A DNA stretch of 64,000 nucleotides from Morinoia aosen. Its lineage: Eukaryota; Arthropoda; Malacostraca; Amphipoda; Talitridae. The stretch spans positions 24,041,009 through 24,105,008 of the forward strand of contig CM059578.1 of NCBI GenBank assembly GCA_030386875.1, given 5' to 3'. Positions 1 to 10,489 of this stretch are shown here, piece after piece (the stretch's first letter is position 1; the number at the start of each line of letters is the position of its first letter). The notes under the pieces were generated by a model. That model ran no database searches. It worked only from the letters and a program-made list of their open reading frames with translations, and had not been told where the DNA came from. The translations under genes were made by a program, and so were the position numbers.

Positions 1-21
1 CACATGCTCATTTAATTGCAG

Positions 22-169
22 CATCTGCCTGAGGCACCGAGGCGTGAAGCGACGCAGTTTTGCGCAGCTGTACAGCAGTTTCGTCCGTCGTCTGACATGC
101 GTCGGTACCTCGCCCCACAACGACGGTATTGCGCTAAACTGCTATGGCCCTTTTTATTTACAGAACTAA
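22..169 (+). CDS. possible 3'-terminal coding exon (partial gene, unknown protein)
   Basis: This stretch is clearly GC-richer than its surroundings and follows a plausible 3' splice site (TTTAATTGCAG ending at 21). Read with one leftover base, it gives about 48 codons starting ICLRHRGVKRRSFAQLY and ending CYGPFYLQN before TAA at 167-169. The basic N-terminal half followed by a Cys-containing tail would fit a cytoplasmic C-terminus, but no family is recognised. A second plus frame and parts of the minus strand are also open, as often happens in a short GC-rich block, so the frame is not proven. Third codon positions are mostly G or C in the chosen frame. Upstream exons would lie outside the window. 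Confidence 0.33.
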
Positions 170-342
170 TTTGTGCACTTATCTATTTTACCGATCGTAT
201 AATTTGCAGAATTAATTTGTGCATGTATCTATATCTCCGATCTCATTATTTATAGAGTTAATTTGCGCTGATATCTATGTTTTCGATCTTATAATTTACA
301 GAATTCATTTTCGCAGGTATCTATGTTTCCGATCGTAGGATA
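150..342. repeat. 46-bp tandem repeat, 4 copies
   Basis: Four diverged units, each with a core like ACAGAATTAATTTG followed by ATCTAT and CCGATC. The AG of the core recurs at 162, 208, 254 and 300, so the period is exactly 46 bp with no net indel. It begins at the end of the possible exon at 22-169. A looser series of ACTAYGGTCAAAC words follows at 365-460. Confidence 0.85.
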
Positions 343-364
343 GTCTCCGAACATTTATTCTCTT

Positions 365-460
365 GAAGACACTACGGTCAAACACTACGTTCAAACATAC
401 ACTACGATCAAACACACACTATGGTCAAACTTTATGCACTATAGTCAAACTTTACATACT
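365..460. repeat. irregular short repeat (ACTACGGTCAAAC words)
   Basis: Five degenerate copies of ACTAYRGTCAAAC with variable spacers of roughly 13 to 23 bp. There is no fixed period. It is probably a decayed minisatellite. Confidence 0.5.
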
Positions 461-469
461 ACTGCCAAA

Positions 470-900
470 TTTTACAACAGAAAATTGTAATAGTGATTGC
501 TCAACTGCAACAGAGTCTTGCTGGGGAAAACTCAGATCAGGGTCTTGAAGAGCGATCTTTCTTAAGACTTTAAAGGCGATTTGTTAAGTTGTAATTCTTA
601 CCCACCTAAAATTTTATATTTTGCCAACTTAGCTCGCTGAGTTTTCTCCCCAGAAATCTGGCCGGTGTGCTGACCTCGACAGTCCTTTTACTACAAAATA
701 TTTCACGGAGGATTTTTTGGCCGGTCGGTGCTTTGAAATCGGATGAGTGAATTCCTCAAATTAATTTTATTCGCCCTTCATTTAGAATCTAGCTTATTCA
801 ACGTCCCCTATATTGTAAGGTGCATGAGCGTCTTCATTAATTTTGGGGCTCGAAAATACCCTGAGCGTGTGTCCGCCTATTCAAAAATATTCCGAGAAGA
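470..900. other. unannotated stretch
   Basis: AT-rich sequence with no convincing ORF, inverted repeat or tandem repeat seen. Confidence 0.4.
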
Positions 901-996
901 AATTTTACCGAAATAAGTGAAAAAATAGTGCAGCGTTTGGAACTGGAGTTAACCTTGCCAGCACCTCAGCTTTTCTTAAGTAGGAAGCCCTAGTAC

Positions 997-1183
997 CTGT
1001 AAATATTTTGTTCCTGACCAAATTCCAACAGAAGTCCAAGCATTTCCGTTCACCAGCCGCCCTACAGCCTCCCGCCAAAGATCTCCAGCAATTTCTGCAG
1101 CGGCAACATTTTGCCTCGTGCAATCATAAACATGTCCTGCACAGAAGTGCTGATCCTTCCACACCAAATTCTTAGAGCCGAAG
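997..1183 (-). CDS. probable internal coding exon, unidentified protein
   Basis: On the minus strand a T-rich tract ending TATATATTTCAG is a good 3' splice site just before 1183. TTACAG followed by GTACTA gives a 5' splice site after 997. The 187-bp exon has one leading base plus 62 codons without a stop. The peptide begins FGSKNLVWKDQHFCAGHVYD, contains two Cys and four Trp, and ends SVGIWSGTKYLQ. Balanced composition, frequent Trp and agreement of frame with both splice sites favour a genuine exon. The ORF continues upstream to an ATG at 1225-1227, but that part overlaps the polypyrimidine tract. I do not recognise the family. The Cys pair could suggest a secreted or extracellular protein (inference only). 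Partner exons were not identified. Confidence 0.45.
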
Positions 1184-1229
1184 CTGAAATATATAAACAC
1201 ATAAGGCTTCGGAAACGCCACGGACATAA

Positions 1230-2745
1230 AGATTTCGATATTTCAAGGTACAGATGAAACCCTGCGAGTTTCAGTCCCAGCGAAAGAAGCGCATCAATAT
1301 CGCAGCGGATTTTCCTTTCGACTAGAGTCAGATCTGAAGCTAGCGCGCGTCTCGCGTTCTTCTGACAGAATACTGACTCTCATCTTGCACTTCTGAATGC
1401 AGACAGGAAATGACCAGCATAATGTAGACACATCAGCAAGGGTAAATTTAGTTAGAACATTTAAGGAAACTTGAACGGCTTAGACAGCATTAGAATATCA
1501 CTGATCAACAAACCGCTAATTATCGTTTATCGTACCGTAAATTAATGCTTCACATAGCAAGGAGACCAACTGTGAACGTAATCAACAACCTATAGACGAA
1601 ACTGAAATGAAAACCATAACTCTTCACTAGAATTCAACTGCACGCAACACGAACCGGAGGAAACCTGGCCCACTAGATAGATGACCGCCGTGTAAAATCT
1701 CATAAACATAGACCCACACTACTCGAAAAACACGGAAGATTATTCAGACATCTCTAATAAATAATATTGAGATGGAGCTCGGACGTGCTCAATGGTAGTA
1801 ACTAACGATGGCGCTGGAAACACACAACAATTCAATTTTGGCCAGTGAACCCTCGAATCACCTCAGAATGTCTTCCCATCTCATTTAATATAAATTTCAA
1901 GATGAAGTATTTTTTAGCAATCATTAATTTTGCAGTGGCAGTTGTTCGCGTTTAGTTATTCGCGGACATAAAGAAGAACACTTCATTGAGCTGCCGGAGA
2001 TAAATTTTATAAGGAGTGAGAATTTCACTGACATAGATTTGACCTATTTTGTCGTGATCGTAGCATGAGGGAACCGAATGAAACTTGCAAAGTGCTTTAC
2101 CTCATTCACAGTGCTCATGAATTCATGGGCATCAACAGGACTGTAAAACACAATAGTTAAGGTTTTCCTATGCGTAAAATGAGAATTTAAAAAAATAAAG
2201 TGCAGGTAATCTGTTTTACGAGTACAATCATTTCACGCTTGATTAGTAAGACGAGAATTTCTGGGCAAATTTGAAGAAAATGATAACTGGAAGCGTGCTT
2301 TCAAAATCAACTCGACCACTAGACCTTGATGTTAAATATTCATCATGTTTCTTCGTAAGCTATCATGATTATTTTATTTCTCTCTAATGAAGAAAAGAAT
2401 TTTCGAGCAGTTTATTAACCGCAAGCCCTTGAGGAATAATACACATCACACTTCTTTGTGATAACTCATTTCCAAATACTCATCGCACATCGACGGTATT
2501 TCATTTCTCTCTATTGACTAAAAATTTTTACGACAGCTTAGGATTAAGTGACGAAATGTTCTATGGGTTGCTACAGGCATCCCTAATTCTCAAGACCCAC
2601 ACAAGTATAACTGGCTCGTGCAGGCCGGAGGGAATTTCTCCACGTCTTCACAACACACAGGGAGCGAATCAAATATAAACAGAGCGATCAAGCGCACCTT
2701 GTTCGTTTACAATTTCCAAGGTAAAATACTTGTTTTTCAGTACAT
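1230..2745. other. unannotated intergenic or intronic stretch
   Basis: No supported gene. An 8-bp inverted word (AGAGTCAG near 1325, CTGACTCT near 1373) is too short to interpret. Otherwise AT-rich unique-looking sequence. Confidence 0.4.
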
Positions 2746-3700
2746 TTAATTGAGCTGTCATCAGGGAGGCCTTGTTGAAACCCAGAGACCAGGAGCTTCT
2801 GAAGGATTACAGAAGATAAAACGTCCAAATGTGATCGGGGACGAAAATATTTTGAGAGTGAGTGAAGAAACGTGCAAGTTGGGGCAGCTTCACAATCTCC
2901 TCAAAAATGATTCTTTAATGGGAGCACATTTCCAGTGCTCTTGCTCGCTAGACTTACGGAGATCAACATTATCTATTTTTACTGAGTCGAAACTTAAATA
3001 ACAGCGACGGGATGAGATAGAGAAAACAACACTGCGAAAGGTTTTAACTCTCTAAATCTTTGTTACTGTTGTTGAACGAGTTCAAGGAGAAAAGTTATCA
3101 GAACCCTAATTTATATTCTAAATTGCCAAACGTGGGCCATTTTCTGTTGAATAAAATGCTTGCTCATTTAAAATTAAGAAATGTGTGGCCATTTTGATGG
3201 GCTTTGTGAGCAAGAAAATCTTTCCCGACGAGAAGAAAATTTGTTCCTGAATTATTTTGCTTGAAGTAACTTTAATTTCGTTAATTGATAAATGAAAACC
3301 CATGAAATACATCAGTTAAAAGCATAGTACTCGTCCTTACCGTCAGGAGCAAGAGGGTTAGCTTCATGAGTGAATTTGCTGAAAAATAAAATTATTATAC
3401 GTGACACGAATAATATTTTACGACGTAGAGTTGGGTAAAATTCTAGAAAAATTCCAGAATAAAATTATGGGAATGAAAAATCAGGTTTCACGAATTACGC
3501 TAATTACCCAAAATTTCAATAATTTATACAATACTCTACTTTGTAAGTCAAATTACTTCGAAGCGTTATTTTTTCTCGAAGTTAAACACCGTCCAATTTA
3601 GTACTTGTGTCTTGCATCAGGAGCAAAAGGGTTGAACAGGAACTGGCAAATAAATTCATCTTGTCGGAGGAAAGTTAATTTCATGTTTTACTGCTTAAAG
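2746..3700. other. unannotated stretch with only short chance ORFs
   Basis: Open frames at 2750-3001, 3118-3312 and 3401-3601 are under 90 codons, have AT-driven composition and match no family I recognise. No repeats are evident. Confidence 0.4.
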
Positions 3701-3704
3701 CTTT

Positions 3705-3803
3705 TAATTTTAAAAGTTTCAAAGCATTTAAATTTTAAATTTTTAAAGTACTTAATTTTAACGTTTTCAGAGTGTTTAATTTTAAAGTTTTCAAAGTACT
3801 TAA
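3705..3803. repeat. 24-bp tandem repeat, about 4 copies
   Basis: Diverged copies of a unit like AATTTTAAAGTTTTCAAAGTACTT. Because 24 is divisible by three, the array keeps a plus-strand frame open, with 8-residue repeats such as LILKFSKY. It explains part of the 175-codon open frame at 3605-4132, which begins with TTG and shows no other coding sign. Confidence 0.75.
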
Positions 3804-4229
3804 CTCACGCTACCATGCTTTTAGAAATTCAATGGAATAAGCATTTGAGAACTTTCTTGAAGTTTATCCTGTTGCGAACCAAAAACAGACGTGGCCTTGT
3901 CAATTTACAGTTTACAATTCTTTATATATGCATTTGCATATATAGGGTCGCTAAAAAAATATACTCACTCAACTTCTCACTTCTCGTATTTTGTTTTAAT
4001 TTCGGTGTTCATTACAATAAATACGAAACGAATAAGTTAAGCAAAATAAAAGGATATTCAATGGGAGAAAAATTGGTGCCACGAAAGAAAACTTTGCTTC
4101 ATGTGGAACAAAAACAAAAATTTAAACTTTGAAAAAACGCTTCAGACATCATGGTCTAGTGGTTGAGTTGATTTTGGAATCACGTTTTTTGGAATGATTT
4201 TCGTCATACCAGAAATTGTCCTATGACTA

Positions 4230-4336
4230 ATCAAGTATGAATTGTTTATTCAAAGTTTAGACTCTTTATATAAACAAAAAATACACTATCAATTATATAA
4301 AGAGTTTAAACTTTCAATAAACAATTCATACTTGAT
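4230..4336. repeat. foldback element, 44-bp inverted arms
   Basis: The left arm at 4230-4273 and right arm at 4293-4336 are inverted copies with about two mismatches, separated by a 19-nt AT-rich loop. The transcript of either strand would form a long hairpin. No flanking target duplication is obvious. It may be a small foldback transposon or an inverted duplication. Confidence 0.9.
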
Positions 4337-4554
4337 ATTAATATTTTCGTCAGTAGTCAATATAGATGAGAACATTTTTTTGGGGCAATTCGGGGTTATA
4401 TATTTGCATACGTAAAATATGCATAACAGTTAGAACTAACATTAGTAAAAACATGCACTGTAATACCCGCTGGTCTCATACGTTGTATTATACGAGAAAA
4501 CATAATCTACATTATCGTGAATTTACATGGCTATCGCTCTAGAAATATGCGTCG

Positions 4555-4645
4555 ATAAAATATACGATACGATAAAAAATGAAATATATATAAAAATATA
4601 CGATAAAAATATACGATAAAATATACGATATATATACGATACTTT
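4555..4645. repeat. ATACGATAAA simple-sequence repeat
   Basis: Irregular iteration of ATACGATAAA and TATATA words. Low-complexity sequence with no coding potential. Confidence 0.75.
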
Positions 4646-4649
4646 TTAT

Positions 4650-7380
4650 TTACCATCAGCACTATCAAACGACACATCTACGCTACCCCACGGTTGTTGG
4701 CTTTTGTGTGGCATAGCAAAAACTTAAATAAACTTCTTGTGCTTAAAAGGTTGAACCTACTCAAGCTGATGGAAATGAACGGACTCAGACTTCAATTGAA
4801 CAGCTTTCACTGCATCAGAAAACTGTTCACGCAGAGATACTTTTGTGGTGTTCATTAGGTTCGAAAGTTCAGCCGACGTCAGAAAAATCCTTCAAGCCCC
4901 TCCTTTAAAGCTTCTATCTGTCAAATTAATTGCGTTACGTTTCTGTGAAATAATGAAGTATCACAAGCTTTCCCTTGCCCACTAGGGGCCAGTGCGATTT
5001 TTTCATGATTTAGTTTAGTAACCTACGCAAGAATGCCTCGTTAAATAAGCATTTGCAACGCAAGTGTTTCTTGACAGTCAACTTCTGTTGTTTATAATTC
5101 GGTCCGAGTAATCACCGTACTGAAAAAGTTAACTTACGTAGACTTTAAAAAAATACTCCTTACACTAACAGCAAGTGAGTGGTATACTCGGAAAACGCCA
5201 TAAAAGTTCGATTCATGAAAACAAAAACACAGAATAAAGCAATAGCGCCAGGTATTGATGGATGAACTGACGATTTGGTAACGTATGTAAAAATAGTTAC
5301 TAAAAATGTTCATGTATTTTCAATGAAGTTGCGTACTTTTTTTATTTAAAATGCACAAGTATGCCTCAAGTCGAGGAGATTTTTACTCTTAGTGACGCAG
5401 TTTTGACAACGTCCACTGACTTTGCAGGAACGGTGCGGTAGTTATACCATTACTAGCCATGTTTCTACGAGCATATAAAGGTGATTGCAGTTACTAACCC
5501 TAGGTCTAGGATACTGGCGTATTTTAAAAAAGCTAGGCAGATGGACACTGCTTTTGTGCAACAATCATTGCCTGTCGCTGCGGCTTCTACCTGTTCTTGG
5601 TATAGTTTTCATCGAGCCAATAGATAAATTATGCACCGTCACAAGTTGGTTGACGATCTTCTGTAAAATGTTGGTACATTACGAGGTGTCCCGTGCAATT
5701 TTACTTTTTGTCAATCGAATATATTCTAAAGGTAATTTACATAAAATGAACCAGTTAAACCAGCAAGAGACAACAACACTTAGTCGTCTCAAATTATTTT
5801 GAATCAATTTCAAATACTCGTGACTGTCACTTCTCCCCAAAAGTACTTGAGCTTATATTTTCCATTGCTCCTGCGTTTCCATTTATATCGGCCTCAGAAA
5901 TACCTTTCGCGCAACACTATAGCCACAAAAATTCGGAGCTTCTCGCTGCCAAATTTATTTACGAGCTCGCAACAGCGCCGTTACCGAACATCGATTCTAA
6001 GTATCGGGTAGCGCGACGGGTATCGTACAGTTATGAACCGATATTGATTATTTTGGATTGCGACCGAATAGCATTGAATTCAACTTCCTTTGCTTTCAAA
6101 TCCCAGGGGATTTGGGAAGCCAAAAAGCTTAGAAGAAATTGACTGCTATTGAAATTAACCTCTGCTTTTAATTACTGTAGCTGGTGAAGTTACGAGCCCA
6201 TGAAACGAGTCCGTATCTGAAAAAGATTAAGGAATAATGCAAGGACACATATTGACATATTTTTTGTGATACATTTAGTATTTTTGATGAGTGCTGATGA
6301 CCTAAGACACGCATCATATGATTTTAAGGGGGTGCATTAACTACAATTAAATTATAACATTCAAAACCCCTTGTGCTACATTCATTTCACTGAAATGATA
6401 AACAAAATTCCAGTAGAAAATATTTTTTGAGAAAATATTTGTAACCTCTAACCTGTTCAGCAATCATGGAGGCATGAGTCCTGAGGTATTTTCCTATACG
6501 TATCTGTCTTGTTGCTTAGCTTTCTTTTCGATAATTAATAACGCAGAGGTAGAACAAAAGTCCAAGAACACTAATAGGTTTAAACACTAATTTCTTGGTC
6601 GCTTCTCAACACTAAGGGAGAAAACTTCAAGTTATAAGGGTAATTATCAAAACTTCAACCCTTCCTAGCATAGCCCCGCCTTACGTTAAATTTTTCGGGT
6701 TAACATTTCAAAAGGGACATATTATTCCACTCAGAATATTGCATTAAAATAAAAAATCAAATTTATTTGTGTTTGGAATGAGCCTCAGGCAAGATCAAAG
6801 GGGCAGCAAAACCACGTGGTGCTACAGTATAAAGAGAAGCAACACATACGAGTACAGTAAGTGTGAAACGAACTAATCCCAACAAATCGTCTGCAATAGG
6901 TAGCTGTTAAGAATTTGAAAATGAAGAAAATTCCGATTAAATTTATTGTCATCCATAAAATTCATCATTCAGTAGGTAGCTATTATTCTCACATTCGCAC
7001 CATAGTGAATATCACGGTAGAAGAAAGAGTCACGCATCTGAGGAGGTCTTATTACTCAACAAAATAAGTGTACTTCAGACGCGCGAAGTATATTAGGCAG
7101 TTGTGATGTGTGTCGATACCTTTATATGTAAGTTAGAAAGTTGTGAGGACGTCGAAACGTCTTTGGAACCACACATCCAATTACCCAATTACTGTTTCCA
7201 CCATTTTGTGTCATCACTATCACCATTTTTTTCTCCGCCAAATTCAGTTATGGAAATATACACTTTTCAGTAGCCAAGTTTCGTTTTCACCGCTATTTCT
7301 ATTACTTCATTTATTCATCGGCGCATTCTAACCTGCGAGAACGAATGCGAAATTCCGAGCACAATGTGTCATGTGAAGCA
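4650..7380. other. unannotated stretch
   Basis: Long AT-rich region. The open frame at 5485-5802 (105 codons, TTG start) and the one overlapping its end (5799-6011) have no recognisable motif and are probably chance ORFs. CCACTAGGGGCC at 4979-4990 resembles an insulator-type motif with one mismatch. No repeat array is seen. Confidence 0.4.
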
Positions 7381-7490
7381 TCCCAGTCGAACCTTTTCGC
7401 CGGAGCATGCATGTTTTTCGCCGCCTAAGCTATTTAATTACATGGGTGGCGAAAAACATCCATGCAGGCGGCGAAAAAGTTAAGCTGGGA
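7381..7490. mobile_element. 110-bp palindromic mini-element, copy 1
   Basis: Starts TCCCAG and ends CTGGGA. Inside, CTTTTTCGCC-like and GCATGCATGTTTTTCGCCGCC-like words on the left are mirrored by GGCGAAAAACAT and GGCGAAAAAGTT on the right, around an AT-rich centre. A second copy lies at 21356-21463 with the same end words and internal order, so this is a dispersed non-autonomous element and not a single inverted duplication. No coding capacity. Superfamily unknown. Confidence 0.8.
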
Positions 7491-7925
7491 TGTGTCAAAA
7501 TACATTTGATGATCAAAACTTAATGGATAATTCGCCGCTAAAAAATATTTATGATCTGCGTGTTTCTTTGACTTGCGGGCAAGTCGTATAGGTCATTTCT
7601 ATCGAGCAAAAGAGCCAGAATTAACGCCCTATTTTTTGCGTTACATTAACGCACACAAATTTCCTTGAAACTTGCTGTTCAAAAAGTGCTTGCTCATGAA
7701 AATTGCATCAGAACAGCTGATTCATGCAAACCAACATTACTTCCATGCAATAAATACCTCAATCCAATTCATTTCATAATTTGCTCACCTTACGTGAAAA
7801 TATTCGGATTCTGAAGGAATGTTTCTTGGGTGGTGTCGGTAACCTCACTCAGCTACGAAGGCTTCACATGCCGTGTATGATATATAACGTCGGTCTCTGG
7901 GTCCCACAAGGCACGCTTTTCCCAC

Positions 7926-8312
7926 TATAAATCGATAAGAGCAGATTCTATTCCTACCAATCACATACTTAATAGTAAAACCAGACGACACATGCAGCCC
8001 AGTATAAATCGAAATGAGAAGATTATATTTCTACCGATCACATACTTAATAGTTAAAACAGGCGACACATGCAGCCTATTATATATAAATCGATAAGAGC
8101 AGATTCGATTTCTACCGATCACATACTTAATAGTAAAAACAGACGACACATGCAGCCCAGTATAAATCGATAAGAGCAGATTCTATTTCTACCGATCACA
8201 TACTTAATAATGAAAACAGACGACACATGCAGCCCAGTATAAATCGATAGGAGCAGATTCTATTTCTACCGACCACATAATTAATAATAAAAACACACGA
8301 CACATGCAACAG
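7926..8312. repeat. 77-bp tandem repeat, 5 copies
   Basis: Units start at 7926, 8003, 8084, 8161 and 8238. Each carries TATAAATCGATAAGAGCAG, then CTACCGATCACATACTTAAT, then CAGACGACACATGCAGCCCA. The period is 77 bp except for one 81-bp unit. Minus-strand ORFs across it are repeat by-products. Confidence 0.92.
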
Positions 8313-8319
8313 CAGGGAA

Positions 8320-8530
8320 AGTTCGCCATTCATTCTGTAAAAATCGGTTGTGCCATTTTCCATTGACCGACGCTTCCGCAAGCTTGTTCTGGACATGGCA
8401 GCAACTTTTGTTGTGCGAACGTGCGTCTGTGCAACTTCTGACATTCGTGCGCATTCCTTTTTAGTCCTCTCGCAAAGTCTCCTCGTCCGAAAGGAAAGCC
8501 ATTACGAATCTTCTGCCTAGCATGACTCAA
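8320..8530. other. GC-richer unique segment next to the 77-bp array
   Basis: Composition is more balanced than the surroundings. On the minus strand a 66-codon frame (8330-8530, TTG start) is open and Arg/Lys/Gln-rich. No family is recognised and no splice sites were fixed. It could be part of an exon, an untranslated region or an unrecognised repeat. Confidence 0.25.
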
Positions 8531-9107
8531 GAAAATAAAAATAACGAATGAAAATTACGTTCTTCATGTGCAAATATGAAACTTCTTGAGTTTTGGAAAT
8601 TATAATGCCTATACGTAATTTGTGTAGGTTTTTTTCAAGTTTCTTTGATCATTTACCTACCACTTGAAATGCATGGTATGTCTGTGATCACAATTCTTTT
8701 TATTCTTTACGCCTACTAAGTCCTCCGATTGCATAAAAGACTTGAAAAAAAATCAAGTGGATTAAAAATGTTCTGAGCTAGAGTACTGTTAAGCTTAGCT
8801 AATAAAACAGCACCGTACGAATCAACTACCATTATCCAGTCGCTTTTCGAGGATATTTTCCTGAACTCTCTCAAAATCCCCTGAGTAACACCAATACCCC
8901 TTAAAATAATTGAAGCCCTTAAAATAGCGTCAATGACAGGACGTCCTGGAAGGTGCTAAGCCAATTCGGGCCCATGTATTTATAGTCAAATGTGACCTTT
9001 GTAATAGCCTTAAGGAACAATTTACTAATGTATGGCTTGTGGTAAATAAGTTTTTGAAATTGTTAAATTGCTGAAGTCTGTAGCTAATAGTTTTTGCGAG
9101 ATGACGA

Positions 9108-9246
9108 GAGTTCAACTTTACTCAACTCGAGAGGTTCAACTTTGCTCAACTCGAGAGGTTCAACTTTGCTCAACTCGAGAGGTTCAACTTTGCTCAACTC
9201 GAGAGTTCAACTTTGCTCAACTCAAGAGTTCAACTTTGCTTTGACT
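9108..9246. repeat. 22-23-bp tandem repeat, about 6 copies
   Basis: Repeats of TTCAACTTTGCTCAACTCGA with a one-base variable junction (GAGAGG or GAGAG). The central four copies are nearly identical, which implies recent expansion. Confidence 0.92.
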
Positions 9247-9714
9247 TAATGAGCTTTATTCTGACGTGTTTATTGTCCGTCATTATGGTTCTTATCAATA
9301 AAATGCATCGATTAAAGTTTATCATAAAGTTAAGGAGCGACAAGTAACTTGCCATTTGGTAAATTTTTAAATTTAGTTTAGTTAATAAAGTTTCATTACC
9401 AGTTATCAAGAGTATAAAGTAATTCCCGCACAATCATTGTTTTATTTACGTTCTTTAGCCAGACAAAAACATGTAATGTAATCCAGGTTATAAAATATTA
9501 AACATCATTCACATGCAGGCTGGAATTTGTCTTTCCATGACGTACGATGATCTCAATGTTAAATTCATTAAATTTCAGAACTAACCGTATAAAAAAGAAA
9601 TTCAATTTAAATTTCATCTACAATATGATTACATAGTAGCCAAAGATGAACCCATCAGATATTTAATAATATTAGCCTTCCCTGAAACGGTTTGGAACCT
9701 AAACACACTTTCAG

Positions 9715-9912
9715 ATTAATGAAATAGATGCCCGATATGATTTTTGTCTCGCAATACGACTGCTAAATATCAAGCGACAACACATTGAATGAAATAGATG
9801 CCTGATATGATTTTTGTCCCGCAATACGACTGCTAAATATTAAACGCGAATGCATTAAATGAAATAGACGCCTGATATGAATTTTTACGCAATACGACTG
9901 CCAAATATTAGA
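9715..9912. repeat. 70-bp tandem repeat, almost 3 copies
   Basis: Units start at 9721, 9791 and 9861, each with GAAATAGATGCCTGATATGA, then GCAATACGACTGCTAAATAT. The period is exactly 70 bp. Confidence 0.9.
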
Positions 9913-10283
9913 TGCAAGTCTGTGGCGTACCAGCATTAATTTTCCCCAGCTTATACCGAACTGCCACGCGTTACAGGTAAGTACGTCAGTATCGGTTGCT
10001 CACTGGGCATGAATGGGACTCTCAGGAGAGATATTTTCATCGTCTGATGTACATTTTAAATCGTCCTTCATGACCACAAGGGCTTATAAATTCTATTGCA
10101 ATTTTTAACTTGGTAAGAAACCCTCTGTAAAAATCTTTCAAATTCAAATTGGTTTGAGCGTCAGTCCACATTTGGCTCAGTGGGATCAAAAAGCGCTGTG
10201 ATTTTTCTAGTTAGGGGCTTTTCATGGATGTTGTTGGGTTATACTCACTATTGAATAAAACAACGTAAGATCACAGCACTTTT

Positions 10284-10487
10284 TTAACACGTTAACCACC
10301 ATGTGAGGCATTGGAGGACATGGAGGAAATTTGAATAATGTATCTGACCGACCAAAAGTCGCCAACTTATTTTTCATAAATACTCGATCAAAGCTAAATG
10401 AAGGAACTATTTAATTAATGTTTGCTAATATAAAAATTGCTCGCTACACATGAGCTTTAATTCAATCCATGGCGGTTAACGTGTTGA
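10284..10487. mobile_element. 204-bp MITE with TTAA-type ends (piggyBac-like)
   Basis: The left end TTAACACGTTAACCACCATG (10284-10303) is mirrored at 10468-10487, with 18 of 20 positions matching. The left boundary is TTAA and the right boundary is TTGA, as expected if a TTAA target duplication had decayed at one base. A TTAA target is the hallmark of piggyBac-type elements. The interior is AT-rich and non-coding. The element at 33381-33601 shares the outer TTAACAC, so the two may be distantly related. Assignment rests on ends only. Confidence 0.6.
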
Positions 10488-10489
10488 GC

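Noticed and set aside
3605..4132. 175-codon plus-strand open frame
   Set aside because: It starts at TTG, runs through a 24-bp minisatellite and AT-rich sequence, and shows no domain or plausible splice structure.
4979..4990. Second CTCF-like motif CCACTAGGGGCC
   Set aside because: One mismatch at a key G position and poor flanking match, so not listed as a site.
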